37,019 nucleotides of DNA from Caldilineaceae bacterium (GCA_023384455.1 JAHDWH010000035.1:1-37019); one strand, 5' to 3'; counted from the first letter of the stretch, positions 24,658 to 32,953 are shown. Made by a program: numbers and translations. Notes: generated by a model from the letters alone, not told the origin.

Positions 24658-25416
24658 CTACACCCGCTCCTCCACCCGCACGCCCCGCAGGTCCATCTCA
24701 AATTCCAGCCCGGCGATGGGGGGGCGGCTGTAGTGCCAGTGGATACCGCAGCTGGTGGCTTCGTGTAGCGAAACGAGAAGTGTGGAATCCAGCAGAGGGT
24801 GAAGGGGCTGAACGGTGTAGACACCCACGCCGCTCACATCCGCCCAGGCCACGCCCAGACCGAAAAGCCGGGCCTGCATTACTGCCAGCACAGCCCCGGC
24901 TTTCTCTGCCATTGCCTCGGCGGAGGTTTCGCCGGGGCGCACAATCGCGGCGGGGGAGAGGTCCGCCTGATCCCGCAGGTCGCCCGCCCCGGCCACAATG
25001 AACGTGCGGACAGCATCCGGGTTGTCGATGGGGCGGGTGTAGGAAAAGGCGTAGAGGGACGGCTGGGCGGGCGGGTGGACCGCGGGGGCCACATTTGTGC
25101 GGGCGATGGGGTTGATGCCGTCAATCAGCAGATTCCATTTGGCCAGACGGCGCTGGTATTCCCCGTTAAAGGCGGCGAAACCGGCGAAGGAAAAGGGCGC
25201 AGGGGAGCGTAGCTCGACCGCGCAGAGAGCTGAGTGGCTGCGGCCTAGACTGTACAGATGGCGCTCGATGCGGTCAAAAGCGTCCTGCCAGGGCAGGGGA
25301 CGGGCCAGCACAGCCCGCACGATTTCGTAGCCAGGCAAGGCCGTTACACCCGCTGAGTAGGGCGCAATGCCGGTCAGGAAGCGATAGTTGCCGGATGGGT
25401 TGTCGATGAGCTGCAT
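24658..25416 (-). CDS. Rid/YjgF-like protein, probable two-domain form
   Basis: 252 residues. The C-terminal half (FIVAGAGDLRD..., EAMAEKAGAVLAVMQARLF, then GLGVAWADVSGVGVYTV) follows the Rid/YjgF layout: strand, long helix with a spaced L/G pattern, then the VYTV strand. The N-terminal half (YEIVRAVLARPLPWQDAFDRIERHLYSLG) has a similar order, so this may be a double-Rid or chorismatase-like fold. The Arg that binds the imine carboxylate in canonical RidA is not obvious, so a deaminase role is uncertain. ATG 25416 has AGGAG eight bases upstream. It sits 23 bp after the GNAT gene and is probably cotranscribed with it. Confidence 0.6.
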   Translation of the reverse strand: MQLIDNPSGNYRFLTGIAPYSAGVTALPGYEIVRAVLARPLPWQDAFDRIERHLYSLGRSHSALCAVELRSPAPFSFAGFAAFNGEYQRRLAKWNLLIDGINPIARTNVAPAVHPPAQPSLYAFSYTRPIDNPDAVRTFIVAGAGDLRDQADLSPAAIVRPGETSAEAMAEKAGAVLAVMQARLFGLGVAWADVSGVGVYTVQPLHPLLDSTLLVSLHEATSCGIHWHYSRPPIAGLEFEMDLRGVRVEERV

Positions 25417-25439
25417 TGGAATTCTCCTGGGCAAAGGGG

Positions 25440-25853
25440 TCAGTCACACGCCTGACGGTCGTAGTTGCGAATCAGCATACCCGTCCAGGGACGGAAGCCG
25501 TGCCGTTCGTAAAAGGGCTGCACCTCTGGGTCGCACATCAGGTCGATGGCGTAGATGTGACGCAGTCGCTCCAATAGCAGGCGCACCAATTCGGAGCCGA
25601 TGCCCTGGCCCTGCCATTCGGCCCGCACTTCCAAATGGGGAATGTACGCGGCAGAGGCGCCATCGGTGATGGCGGTGATGTAACCGATGACCGGTCCGCT
25701 TTCCCCTTCCCGCGCCAGCATCAGCAGTTGGCTGCCTTGAAAGATGCGCAGGATCGCGTCTGGTGTTGGGGCCGTGCCCCAGTGGGCAAAGAGGCCGTCC
25801 ACATCATCCGGGGTCAATGGGTTTGGTGAATCCGAGTAGACGATAGTGCCCAT
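25440..25853 (-). CDS. GNAT-family N-acetyltransferase
   Basis: 137 residues. The acetyl-CoA-binding segment is clear: IPHLEVRAEWQGQGIGSELV contains the Q/RxxGxG/A motif (about residues 75-90), and the C-terminal VQPFYERHGFRPW is the usual last strand region. It transfers an acetyl group to an amine; the substrate is unknown. It is directly upstream of the Rid-like gene (23-bp gap) on the same strand. The RBS is weak (AGG about ten bases from ATG). The 242-bp stretch 25854-26095 upstream shows no convincing gene or promoter. Confidence 0.88.
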   Translation of the reverse strand: MGTIVYSDSPNPLTPDDVDGLFAHWGTAPTPDAILRIFQGSQLLMLAREGESGPVIGYITAITDGASAAYIPHLEVRAEWQGQGIGSELVRLLLERLRHIYAIDLMCDPEVQPFYERHGFRPWTGMLIRNYDRQACD

Positions 25854-26095
25854 GACGAAAACCTGTCTCAGTGATGGTTGAACGATCCGATGACCACGCG
25901 GAATACAACACCTGTTACGTTGTCTGGCGCGCTGTGGGGCAATATGAAAGTACGCAGCGCCGACTTCACGGCGAGGGCACTGATGTAGACACTGAGGATT
26001 GCAGAGAGGATGCGCAGGATTATCACAGGCTTTCTTTCAGACGCATTTCTCAACAAAGCAGGTGTATGGTAGACTCCGCGCAGGAGGAAATACGA

Positions 26096-26419
26096 ATGCC
26101 CCAATTGACTTTTGATATACCTTCAGCGTTGGCTGAATTGCCCCAGATCGAACAAGAAAGATTGGTACGCGCTGGCCTTTATGAGGCTGTTCGTGCGCGC
26201 CGGTCACAGGTGGAGAGTTCCATTGCCGCTGCTCAAAAGGAAGTGCGCCGACTCGAACAGCGGTATGGCGTCTCCTTTTCGACTTTTGAGAGCGAAATTC
26301 TGCCTGATGCCACTTCTCAACAAGCCCATGAAGATTACAATGACTGGTACTTCTGGACTGAATCACTCGTGGAACAGCAACAATTTTTGGATGTTCTCCG
26401 GGGGTTAGACTTGCACTAA
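26096..26419 (+). CDS. Small helical protein, antitoxin-like, partner not seen
   Basis: 107 residues and the only plus-strand gene in the 16-37 kb part. ATG 26096 has a near-ideal RBS (AGGAGG, eight-base spacer); a longer frame from 25871 has none. The protein starts with a short strand (QLTFDIP) and then long charged helices (LVRAGLYEAVRARRSQVESS and the following IAAAQKEVRRLEQRYG), with an acidic Trp-rich end (HEDYNDWYFWTESLVEQQQF). Size, helix content and the xLTFDIP opening fit small antitoxins that precede a toxin gene. Downstream (26420-26536) I find only short frames, so the partner is absent or decayed. The family is not firmly recognised. Confidence 0.6.
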   Translation: MPQLTFDIPSALAELPQIEQERLVRAGLYEAVRARRSQVESSIAAAQKEVRRLEQRYGVSFSTFESEILPDATSQQAHEDYNDWYFWTESLVEQQQFLDVLRGLDLH

Positions 26420-26536
26420 TGTTATCTGCTCTGCACAGCCATACCAATCTTATATCTTCAGTCGAGCGTTTCAAATGTTAGCACGCTTGAAGATGTACTC
26501 GCCATCCTCTCCGCACGGCTTTTGTAGGCGACGTTT

Positions 26537-27283
26537 TCATTCAATCCTCCTCGCGTACAAATCCCCTGATTTCTCGTTGACCCCCATCTCCCCCAGCCGC
26601 TCCGCTACTTCTTCTGCGCCCAACCAGACATTCGACGCCAGCCGCTGCTCCTCCCCCACCGACCAGTTGTAGCGATAGTCACCCAACGCCTGTAAGCGCT
26701 CGATACAGCCCAGGGCCATTTCCTGGGTAGCTGGAATGTACTCGAAAGAGAGCAGGGGCAGGGCCACAGACAGCCCTTCCAACACGGCCAGCTCGGAGCC
26801 TTCCACGTCTATTTTGCAGAAATCCGGCAGGCCGTGACGGGCGATGAGTGCATCCAGCGTTGTCACCGGGACGGTGACCGTCTCCTCCCAGCGCACATCG
26901 GCAAAGGAATCGGCCCGCTGGACTGCCGCCATCCAGCCCGGGGAGAGGGTCGTGACCGTCGGTGTGTGTCTCGATATGTGGAGTGTCGCTTCTCCCGCAA
27001 CCGCGCCGATGGCTTCGCGTACCAGCACCACCTGTCCGTCTCGCCCGTAGAAATGCTGCAAGAGATCGGCAAAGATGGGCTGGGGTTCCACGGCAACGCA
27101 GACCGCGCCCAACTGACGCAGCACCCGCAGCCGGTTGCCCACGTGCGCGCCGATGTCGAAGACCAGCGCGCCGGGCTGGACAAATTGGCGATAGAAGGCC
27201 CGGTCTTTGCCGGCGCGGCCAGGCAGCCCGTAGTAGATAGCCAGGGAGCGGGCAAGACCCCAGCTACGGGCCAACCGGGCCAT
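26537..27283 (-). CDS. FkbM-family methyltransferase
   Basis: 248 residues. The SAM-binding motif VFDIGAHVGNRLRVL is followed by VCVAVEPQP, and the FkbM signature FCKIDVEGSELAVLEGL lies further on. Family members O-methylate sugars, polyketides and similar compounds. ATG 27283 overlaps the TGA of the upstream gene by one base (TGATG), which indicates translational coupling. The longer open frame upstream is antisense-like sequence within that gene. It is the last gene of an apparent iolD-like / spermidine-synthase-like / FkbM transcript. Its substrate is unknown; the context suggests a sugar or polyol product. Confidence 0.88.
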   Translation of the reverse strand: MARLARSWGLARSLAIYYGLPGRAGKDRAFYRQFVQPGALVFDIGAHVGNRLRVLRQLGAVCVAVEPQPIFADLLQHFYGRDGQVVLVREAIGAVAGEATLHISRHTPTVTTLSPGWMAAVQRADSFADVRWEETVTVPVTTLDALIARHGLPDFCKIDVEGSELAVLEGLSVALPLLSFEYIPATQEMALGCIERLQALGDYRYNWSVGEEQRLASNVWLGAEEVAERLGEMGVNEKSGDLYARRIE

Positions 27284-28161
27284 CACAGGGGCGGCTCCAG
27301 CCGGAGGCGTTGTTCCACCAGCCGTGTGACCCAAGAGACAAAGGGGAAGGGGAAGGCGTGCTCCTGTTGTAGAGCGATTGCCTGTTGGGTGAAGTCGAAA
27401 GGCGTGCCAGCAAGCAGGTCGGTTGCAAAGACTACCTGTGTGGAGCCGTGACCCCGACAGGTGTGAAGCGTGGCGAAGGTCTGGGCCAGGGGCATCAGAC
27501 GCCCATAGAATTCCGGCCCCTTTGCGCTGAGATTCATCGTCAGCAGCCCGCCCGGACGCAACCGGCTGTGGCAAAGCTGGAAGAACGCTTCGGTGACCAG
27601 ATGTTCCGGTGTTTCGCCGTTGTCAAAGAAGAGGTCGAGAAAGAGAATGTCGTAACTCTGGGGATCGGCATTGACCAGCGCCTCCAACGCGTCGCCGGTG
27701 GTCAGGTGCATCCGATCATCCGGGGCAAAGCCGAAGCAGCCGATGGCCGCAGCCACTATCGGCGGCGAAAGTTCCACGCAGTCGATCCGGGTCTGCCATA
27801 GGTGGTGGTGAAGGACTGTCGCCAGCCCGCCGCCCCCCAGCCCGCTGACAAATATGCGCTCTGGCGTCGGCTGCCAGAGCAGGGCCAGCATCATCGCCTG
27901 GGTGTAGCTCATCGGCAGGAAGAGGGGATCGTTGACCCGCAGGATACTCTGCACCCAATCCGTATCGTCTGCGTTCTGATCGATGAGCCAGAGGCGCAGC
28001 GTATCCGCCTCTTTTGTCACCGCCACAAAATGGCCGTTCCACTCCTCCGTAAAGAGCGTATCCTCTTCCGCTTCCCGGGCAAAGTCCAACCGGGCCAGAA
28101 GATTGGCCCGGTTGTGCTCTTGCCAGCGGCTTTTGTCTGTGTCCTGTTTGTCGATGTTCAT
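27283..28161 (-). CDS. Spermidine-synthase-like SAM/aminopropyl-transferase fold protein
   Basis: 292 residues. The Rossmann core IFVSGLGGGGLATVLHHHLW is followed by IDCVELSPPIVAAA and LTTGDALEAL, then YDILFLDLF, as in SpeE-like proteins that also include methyltransferases. The polyamine-synthase gatekeeping segment is not evident, so a true spermidine synthase role is doubtful. ATG 28161 overlaps the stop of the iolD-like gene by four bases (ATGA), and its own stop overlaps the FkbM start, so three genes are translationally linked. There is no signal peptide or membrane span. It could be a methyltransferase acting with the FkbM protein. Confidence 0.75.
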   Translation of the reverse strand: MNIDKQDTDKSRWQEHNRANLLARLDFAREAEEDTLFTEEWNGHFVAVTKEADTLRLWLIDQNADDTDWVQSILRVNDPLFLPMSYTQAMMLALLWQPTPERIFVSGLGGGGLATVLHHHLWQTRIDCVELSPPIVAAAIGCFGFAPDDRMHLTTGDALEALVNADPQSYDILFLDLFFDNGETPEHLVTEAFFQLCHSRLRPGGLLTMNLSAKGPEFYGRLMPLAQTFATLHTCRGHGSTQVVFATDLLAGTPFDFTQQAIALQQEHAFPFPFVSWVTRLVEQRLRLEPPL

Positions 28162-30044
28162 CCGAGGAAATAGCGCTCTTTCGCCCGCATCTCTTCCCAC
28201 TCTTCCCTGGCTGCATTGACCGTATCGATCTCGCTTACTTCGGCCACAGGCACATCCCACCAGCTTTCATAGCCGGGCACGCCCAGATAGCGGTCATTGG
28301 TGACGTGGATCACGACGGTTTTGTCGATGGATTTGGCGGCTACGAGAGCCGCGGCTACTTCGTCCACACTCTGGCATTGGATGACGTGCGCGCCCAGGCT
28401 GGCCGCGTTCTGGGCCAGGTCGATGGGCAGAGTTTCCACATTCATCCCCGCCTGATCCGTGACCAGATGGCCGTTTTTGGGATAGACGAAGCGGGTGCCA
28501 AAACCGCTCTGCCCCAGGGAACGGCTGAGACCGCCGATGCTCTTGTAGCCCGCGTTATCCATCAGCACAACCGTCAGTTTGTAGCCCTCCTGGACCGAAG
28601 TGGCGATGTCCGCCGAGAGCATCAGAAAGCTGCCGTCGCCCACCAGCACGTAGACCTCCCGCACCGGGTCGGCCATTTTGACACCCAATCCACCGGCAAT
28701 CTCATAGCCCATACAGCTATAGCCATACTCCAAATGATACTGCTTGGGATGGCGCGCCCGCCACAGTTTGTGCAGATCCCCGGGCAGGCTGCCCGCCGCG
28801 CAGACCATCACCGCCTCCGGGTCCCCCTGCTCGTTGACCGCGCCGATCAGCCCGCCCTGGAAAGGCAGCCCGCTCTCCGCGGTTTTGATGCTGTAGATGC
28901 GGTCCACCTCCGCTTCCCATTCGTCGTGCAATTTTTGTGCCTGGGCGATATTTCCCTCGCTGTTGCGGTAGTCGTAGAGCAGTTCGGCCAGCTCATCCAA
29001 CGCCACTTTGGCGTCCCCGGTAACGGGGATGGCGCTGTGTTTGTAGCTGTCGAATTCGGCCACATTGATATTGACAAAGCGCACATCCGGCTGCTGGAAT
29101 TGGGTCTTGGATGCAGTGGTGAAGTCGCTGTAGCGGGTGCCGATACCGATGATCAGATCGGCCTGCTTGGCCACAATGTTGGCGGCGGATGTGCCCGTGA
29201 CCCCCACCGCGCCCAGGCAGAGGGGATTGTCGTAGCGCAAACTGCCCTTGCCCGCCATTGTTTCGCCCACGGGGATGCCCGTCTGCTCCACAAAGCGGCG
29301 CAGGGCGTGGGTCGCCTCGCTGTAGAGTACGCCGCCCCCCGCAATAATCAGCGGCTTCTTGGCGGCGCGGATGGCGTCGGCGGCCCGTTGCAGCGCGCCT
29401 GTGTCCGCCCGGCTGCGGGGGATGCGCCAGATGCGCTTCTGGAAGAGTTCGATGGGATAGTCGAAGGCTTCGGTCTGCACGTCCTGGGGCAGGCAGAGGG
29501 TGACAGCGCCGGTCTGGGCCGGGCTGGTGAGAACGCGCATAGCTTCGGGCAGGCTGGTGATGATCTGTTCGGGGCGATAGATGCGGTCCCAGTAGCGGCT
29601 GACCGGTTTGAAGGCGTCGTTGACGGAGATGTCCTGGCTGCTCTCGGACTCCAACTGCTGCAACACCGGGGCCACATTGCGCCGGGCGAAGATGTCGCCG
29701 GGCAGGAGCAGCACAGGCAGCCGGTTGATAGTGGCCGTGGCCGCGCCGGTAAGCATATTTGTCGCGCCGGGGCCGATGGAGGTGGTGCAGGCCAGGGTAG
29801 CCAGCCGGTTGCTGTGCTTGGCAAAGGCCGCGGCCGTGTGTACCATCGCCTGCTCGTTGCGGGTCTGGTAATAGCGGAATTCCGGGTATTGTTGCAGGGC
29901 CTGACCCATCCCGGAGACGTTGCCGTGGCCGAAGATGCCAAAGCAGCCAGCAAAGAAGGCCCGCTCTGCGCCGTCCCGTTCACTGTACTGATTCTGCAAA
30001 AAACGGACAACAGCCTGGGCCATTGTCAATCGGATGGTAGACAT
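28158..30044 (-). CDS. iolD: 3D-(3,5/4)-trihydroxycyclohexane-1,2-dione hydrolase (IolD-type, ThDP-dependent)
   Basis: 628 residues. It is a ThDP-dependent ring-opening enzyme of myo-inositol catabolism. N-terminal FGIFGHGNVSGMGQAL and RNEQAMVH (catalytic Glu about residue 64), KPVSRYWDRIYRPEQI, and the C-terminal HLEYGYSCMGYEIAGGLG with the ThDP motif GDGSF...DNAGY (about 466-495) are all close to Bacillus IolD. The start MSTIRLT at 30044 has GGAGGAG about ten bases upstream. The gene follows a DapA-family gene and couples to a spermidine-synthase-like gene. No iolB, C, E or G is in the window, so the natural substrate may be a related cyclitol dione rather than the inositol intermediate. 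Confidence 0.93.
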   Translation of the reverse strand: MSTIRLTMAQAVVRFLQNQYSERDGAERAFFAGCFGIFGHGNVSGMGQALQQYPEFRYYQTRNEQAMVHTAAAFAKHSNRLATLACTTSIGPGATNMLTGAATATINRLPVLLLPGDIFARRNVAPVLQQLESESSQDISVNDAFKPVSRYWDRIYRPEQIITSLPEAMRVLTSPAQTGAVTLCLPQDVQTEAFDYPIELFQKRIWRIPRSRADTGALQRAADAIRAAKKPLIIAGGGVLYSEATHALRRFVEQTGIPVGETMAGKGSLRYDNPLCLGAVGVTGTSAANIVAKQADLIIGIGTRYSDFTTASKTQFQQPDVRFVNINVAEFDSYKHSAIPVTGDAKVALDELAELLYDYRNSEGNIAQAQKLHDEWEAEVDRIYSIKTAESGLPFQGGLIGAVNEQGDPEAVMVCAAGSLPGDLHKLWRARHPKQYHLEYGYSCMGYEIAGGLGVKMADPVREVYVLVGDGSFLMLSADIATSVQEGYKLTVVLMDNAGYKSIGGLSRSLGQSGFGTRFVYPKNGHLVTDQAGMNVETLPIDLAQNAASLGAHVIQCQSVDEVAAALVAAKSIDKTVVIHVTNDRYLGVPGYESWWDVPVAEVSEIDTVNAAREEWEEMRAKERYFLG

Positions 30045-30075
30045 AAATGCGACTCCTCCAGAGAGTGAAGTGTCT

Positions 30076-30175
30076 GGTAACTGCTCACCCCCTCTCAACC
30101 CCCCCCAGCTTGGGGGAGGAGTCGATCCAGTTCCCTCTCTGGAATGGGGAGGGCTAGGATGGGATGAGTGATGAT
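30076..30175 (+). repeat. Dispersed GC-rich repeat, copy B
   Basis: Begins GGTAACTGCTCACCCCCTCT, then a CCCCCAGCT-TGGGGG hairpin, GGAGGAGTCGAT, CCAGTTCCCTC and a GGATGGGATGAG end. It lies in the 176-bp gap between the iolD-like and DapA-family genes and matches copies at the two ends of the window. The gap holds nothing else recognisable. Confidence 0.7.
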
Positions 30176-30220
30176 GCCCGGTGTGGTCTGTGGTCCGCAG
30201 TCTGCGGTCTACTGCTTACC

Positions 30221-31177
30221 TCAATGCCATTCGGCCAGACCTTCAATCACCTGGGCCACCTCTGCCGCCACCTCTGCCGGAACCCGAGGGTTGAAGGGCG
30301 CACCCTCGCCGCCGTCGATGTCGCTGAAGCCGCTCAGGTGCATTGCTTCCACCACCGCCGAGTAGTTGTAGACCCGGTTGTTGCGGAAACGGATGTCCTC
30401 CAGCCCGCTGATGGCCTTCTCCACACGGGAGGATTCGCCAAAGTCGCCGGCCCGCTGCGCGTTGTTGATGGCGTCGGACGCCTTGGCATAGGCAACGGCG
30501 ATGCCGGAGGTGTGGCCTTTTGTGCCCAGCTTGGCCGCCTCTGTGCTGCGGTCGCCAATCCCCCAGATGATCAGCCCGTTGTCGCCTACGCCTTTGAGCA
30601 GCGGGTTCACATCCTCGATCCCCGTCCCCACCTTCACGCCGATCCACTCCTGGGAATCCCGGAAGAGCTTGACCACCGACTCCATCTCTTTGGCCTGCTT
30701 GAAGTAGTAGACGAAGCGCGCACCGAAGCGGTCGCCCATCTCCTCGCCCAGGGCCATATATTCGTGATAGATGGCCGCGGGGTCATAGACGCCGGCCAGG
30801 GGCATAATCAGATAACAGTCGGGCGGGCGCTGGATAGTTGCCAACTCCGCAATCAGACTGCGGGCATCGGCCAGGGGATTGGGCACAATCCCGGCCATAT
30901 AGACGCCCTCGTTGCCCATTGTGCGGGTGGTTGCGTCCACCAATTTCACCTGCTCGGCAATGCTCATATGATGCACCGGGCTGGTGCCGGCGATGGAGAC
31001 CACCCTGGGCCGGCTGTCGTCCTGGCTGTTGGAAGCCATCAGATAGCGGACATTTTTGGCGTGGCTGTCGTAGTCGATCTGCCCGCCGCGATAGGGGACA
31101 ATCGGAATGGCGGTCACGCCTTCCAGCGCAGCCAGCACAGCTTCGGTGCTGAGTTGGGGGCGGATAGCAAGGGTCAT
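30221..31177 (-). CDS. Dihydrodipicolinate synthase / N-acetylneuraminate lyase family aldolase
   Basis: 318 residues of class I aldolase type. The Schiff-base lysine is K182 in WIGVKVGTG, with the catalytic Tyr region at FVYYFK (157-160) and the substrate-carboxylate loop SIAGTSPVHH in the position of the usual GTTGE. Members cleave or form 2-keto acids, for example 2-keto-3-deoxy sugar acids. ATG 31177 has GGAGGAG a few bases upstream. It follows an enolase-superfamily dehydratase gene (107-bp gap). The pair fits dehydration of a sugar acid to a 2-keto-3-deoxy acid and then its cleavage. The altered GTTGE loop argues against a lysine-biosynthesis DapA. The exact substrate is unknown. Confidence 0.88.
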   Translation of the reverse strand: MTLAIRPQLSTEAVLAALEGVTAIPIVPYRGGQIDYDSHAKNVRYLMASNSQDDSRPRVVSIAGTSPVHHMSIAEQVKLVDATTRTMGNEGVYMAGIVPNPLADARSLIAELATIQRPPDCYLIMPLAGVYDPAAIYHEYMALGEEMGDRFGARFVYYFKQAKEMESVVKLFRDSQEWIGVKVGTGIEDVNPLLKGVGDNGLIIWGIGDRSTEAAKLGTKGHTSGIAVAYAKASDAINNAQRAGDFGESSRVEKAISGLEDIRFRNNRVYNYSAVVEAMHLSGFSDIDGGEGAPFNPRVPAEVAAEVAQVIEGLAEWH

Positions 31178-31252
31178 TGGGTTCTCCTCCACTTGTATCA
31201 GATTTTGCTTTCGATAATAGGGTCAGCCAATACACGCGCGGGTACGCAATCG

Positions 31253-31287
31253 CTTTTCACGCATCACGCATCACTTTTCACGCATCA
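31253..31287. repeat. Short heptamer-periodic direct repeat
   Basis: CTTTTCACGCATCA occurs at 31253-31266 and again at 31274-31287, with CACGCAT repeating every 7 nt in between. It spans the junction of the enolase-superfamily gene's last codons and the gap, and is related in style to the hairpins at 3380 and 20767. Confidence 0.55.
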
Positions 31288-32451
31288 ACCCCCATATTCT
31301 ACCACGCCCACCCGGTTTTTCTCCACCCACTCCCAGTTGATCTCCACGCCCAGCCCCGGCCCCTGGGGGATCGGCACATGGCCGTTGCTGTCCACCGAAG
31401 TCAGACTGTCTTCGTAGTCCAGGAACAATTCCGGCGCGTGGCTGGCCGGGGCTTTGGGATGGAGCAGCCCCATTTCGTAGTAGTTGGTGTTGCGGATGGC
31501 GGCCATACACTGGCGCTGGGCCGGGCCGGGGCCGTGAAATTCGATGTCCACACCCAGCCCTTCGCAGGCGTGGGCGATCTTCATCACCCCTGTAATGCCG
31601 TCGTAGCCCACATCCCCCCGCACGAAATCCGTGGCCCCGTTGACCACAAAGTCGATGTGGGGTTCCAACGAGCGGATGTGTTCGGTCTGGAGCAGGGGCG
31701 TCCGGATTAGCTCCTTCAGCTTGCGGTGGGCAAACTGGGAAGTGCCCCCGTCCCGGAAGGCGTCCTCGTACCAGAAGAAGCGCTCCTCGTCGCAGGCCCA
31801 GCCCACTTTCAGGGCGTCGCCAAAGGTGTGATATTCGCAGGCCGGGTCCAGCATCAGGTCCATCTTGCCCCCCACCCGCTGACCCACCGCGTGGACATTG
31901 GCGATCTCCTGGCGGATGGGCGCGCGCCCCCAGCCGTGGATTTTGAAGGCCGGGTAGCCCAGTTCCAGACATTGCTGGGCAAAGTCGGCGAAGGCTTCGG
32001 GGGTAGAGAGACCGTCGGGCTGGTGGTCGCCGTGATAGGTGCTGGCGTAACAGGGCACACTCTCTTTGTAGCCCCCCAGCAGTTTGTAGATGGGGGCGTT
32101 GTAGAGTTTGCCCGCAATGTCCCACAGGGCGATGTCCACCGGGGCCAGACCGATGCGGGCCACCTGGCGCAGGGCACGGTTGACATCCGTATAGATGCGT
32201 TCCCGTTCCAGCGCGCTCTTGCCGATGAGATAGGGGGCAAAGCGGGCCAGGGAGGCGTAGTCCAGGCTGCTGCCCCCCGCATATTCGCCCACAATGCCCT
32301 GATCGGTGAAAACCTTCAAAATGTAGCCGCCCATCGGCGCGCTGCCACCCGGCTCGTAGACCAGATTAAAGCCGTTGTAGTCATAGCCCATATCCTTCAG
32401 GCTGGACTTCCACTGGTGTACTTCAAATTTGGTGATGATTGGGTCTGCCAT
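31285..32451 (-). CDS. Enolase-superfamily sugar-acid dehydratase (mandelate racemase/muconate lactonizing type)
   Basis: 388 residues. Active-site features are in the expected order: K170-x-H172 (AFKIHGWG), metal ligands D202 (LMLDPA), E229 (FWYEDAF) and E257 (LLQTEHI), then D280 and H306 (DIEFHGPG) in dyad spacing. The Lys-x-His in place of Lys-x-Lys, together with a His-Asp dyad, is seen in several acid sugar dehydratases; a specific member cannot be chosen. ATG 32451 follows AGGAG about seven bases upstream, with a promoter 40 bp further. It is probably the first gene of the catabolic transcript leading to the DapA-family and iolD-like genes. Cytoplasmic. Confidence 0.88.
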   Translation of the reverse strand: MADPIITKFEVHQWKSSLKDMGYDYNGFNLVYEPGGSAPMGGYILKVFTDQGIVGEYAGGSSLDYASLARFAPYLIGKSALERERIYTDVNRALRQVARIGLAPVDIALWDIAGKLYNAPIYKLLGGYKESVPCYASTYHGDHQPDGLSTPEAFADFAQQCLELGYPAFKIHGWGRAPIRQEIANVHAVGQRVGGKMDLMLDPACEYHTFGDALKVGWACDEERFFWYEDAFRDGGTSQFAHRKLKELIRTPLLQTEHIRSLEPHIDFVVNGATDFVRGDVGYDGITGVMKIAHACEGLGVDIEFHGPGPAQRQCMAAIRNTNYYEMGLLHPKAPASHAPELFLDYEDSLTSVDSNGHVPIPQGPGLGVEINWEWVEKNRVGVVEYGG

Positions 32452-32490
32452 TGGGGGTCTCCTGGGGTGTGAGATGAAAACAGTTGTGTC

Positions 32491-32520
32491 AGTATAGCAG
32501 CTTTGACAGAGGGGTGCGAA
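32491..32520 (-). promoter_or_regulatory. Candidate promoter of the sugar-acid catabolic genes
   Basis: Minus strand: TTCGCA (32520-32515), 18-bp spacer, TATACT (32496-32491), about 40 bp before ATG 32451. The -10 box is good and the -35 box is weak. It lies between the Rieske stop (32546) and the dehydratase start. Confidence 0.45.
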
Positions 32521-32545
32521 CAGCAAAAAGGGGAGGGTGAGTCTT

Positions 32546-32953
32546 TTATGCGTGCAGAATCACCCAGCCATCTTCGACAGTCACCGCAAAGCTCTCCACC
32601 GACTCCACATCTTCCTCTGGCGATGGCTCGACAGTCACTTCATAACTTTTGACCCGCATTTTGTGGGGGTTGAAAATGGAGCGTCCGTTGGTGATGTCGA
32701 ACTCCCAGCCGTGCCAGGGGCAGCGGATGATCTCCCCGTCTTTGGCCCAGATGTATTCGCCAGGCTGGCTGGGCAATGTCGTGCCGGTCACAATCCCTTT
32801 GCAAAGGGGTGCGTTCTGGTGGGGGCACTGGTTGCGGATGGCGAAGTATTCGCCCCGGATGTTGAAGACGCCGATGGTACGCTTGCCCGCCTCGACGATT
32901 TTGCGCTCGCCGGGGGGCAGTTCACTCACCCGGCAAATGGGGTATCGGGCCAT
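32546..32953 (-). CDS. Small Rieske [2Fe-2S] ferredoxin-like protein
   Basis: 135 residues. The cluster ligands are complete: C43-x-H45 (CPHQNAPLC) and C78-x-x-H81 (CPWHGWEFD). This places it with soluble Rieske ferredoxins or Rieske subunits of oxygenases, which carry single electrons. There is no TAT or membrane anchor. ATG 32953 is preceded by GGAGGAG. It lies 16 bp after pyrD and is cotranscribed with it, so it could serve as an electron partner for the dihydroorotate dehydrogenase or for an oxygenase encoded elsewhere. The link to PyrD is inference. Confidence 0.9.
   Translation of the reverse strand: MARYPICRVSELPPGERKIVEAGKRTIGVFNIRGEYFAIRNQCPHQNAPLCKGIVTGTTLPSQPGEYIWAKDGEIIRCPWHGWEFDITNGRSIFNPHKMRVKSYEVTVEPSPEEDVESVESFAVTVEDGWVILHA

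Noticed and set aside
25868..26104. 78-codon minus-strand frame upstream of the GNAT
   Set aside because: There is no RBS or recognisable motif, and it overlaps the RBS region of the well-supported 26096 gene.
28305..30068. 587-codon plus-strand open frame opposite iolD
   Set aside because: The minus-strand IolD product has unmistakable family motifs over its whole length; the plus frame has no recognisable domain or RBS.
31253..31287. Possible CRISPR-like array
   Set aside because: The units are 7-14 bp with no spacers of constant length and no cas genes nearby; it is a simple periodic repeat.
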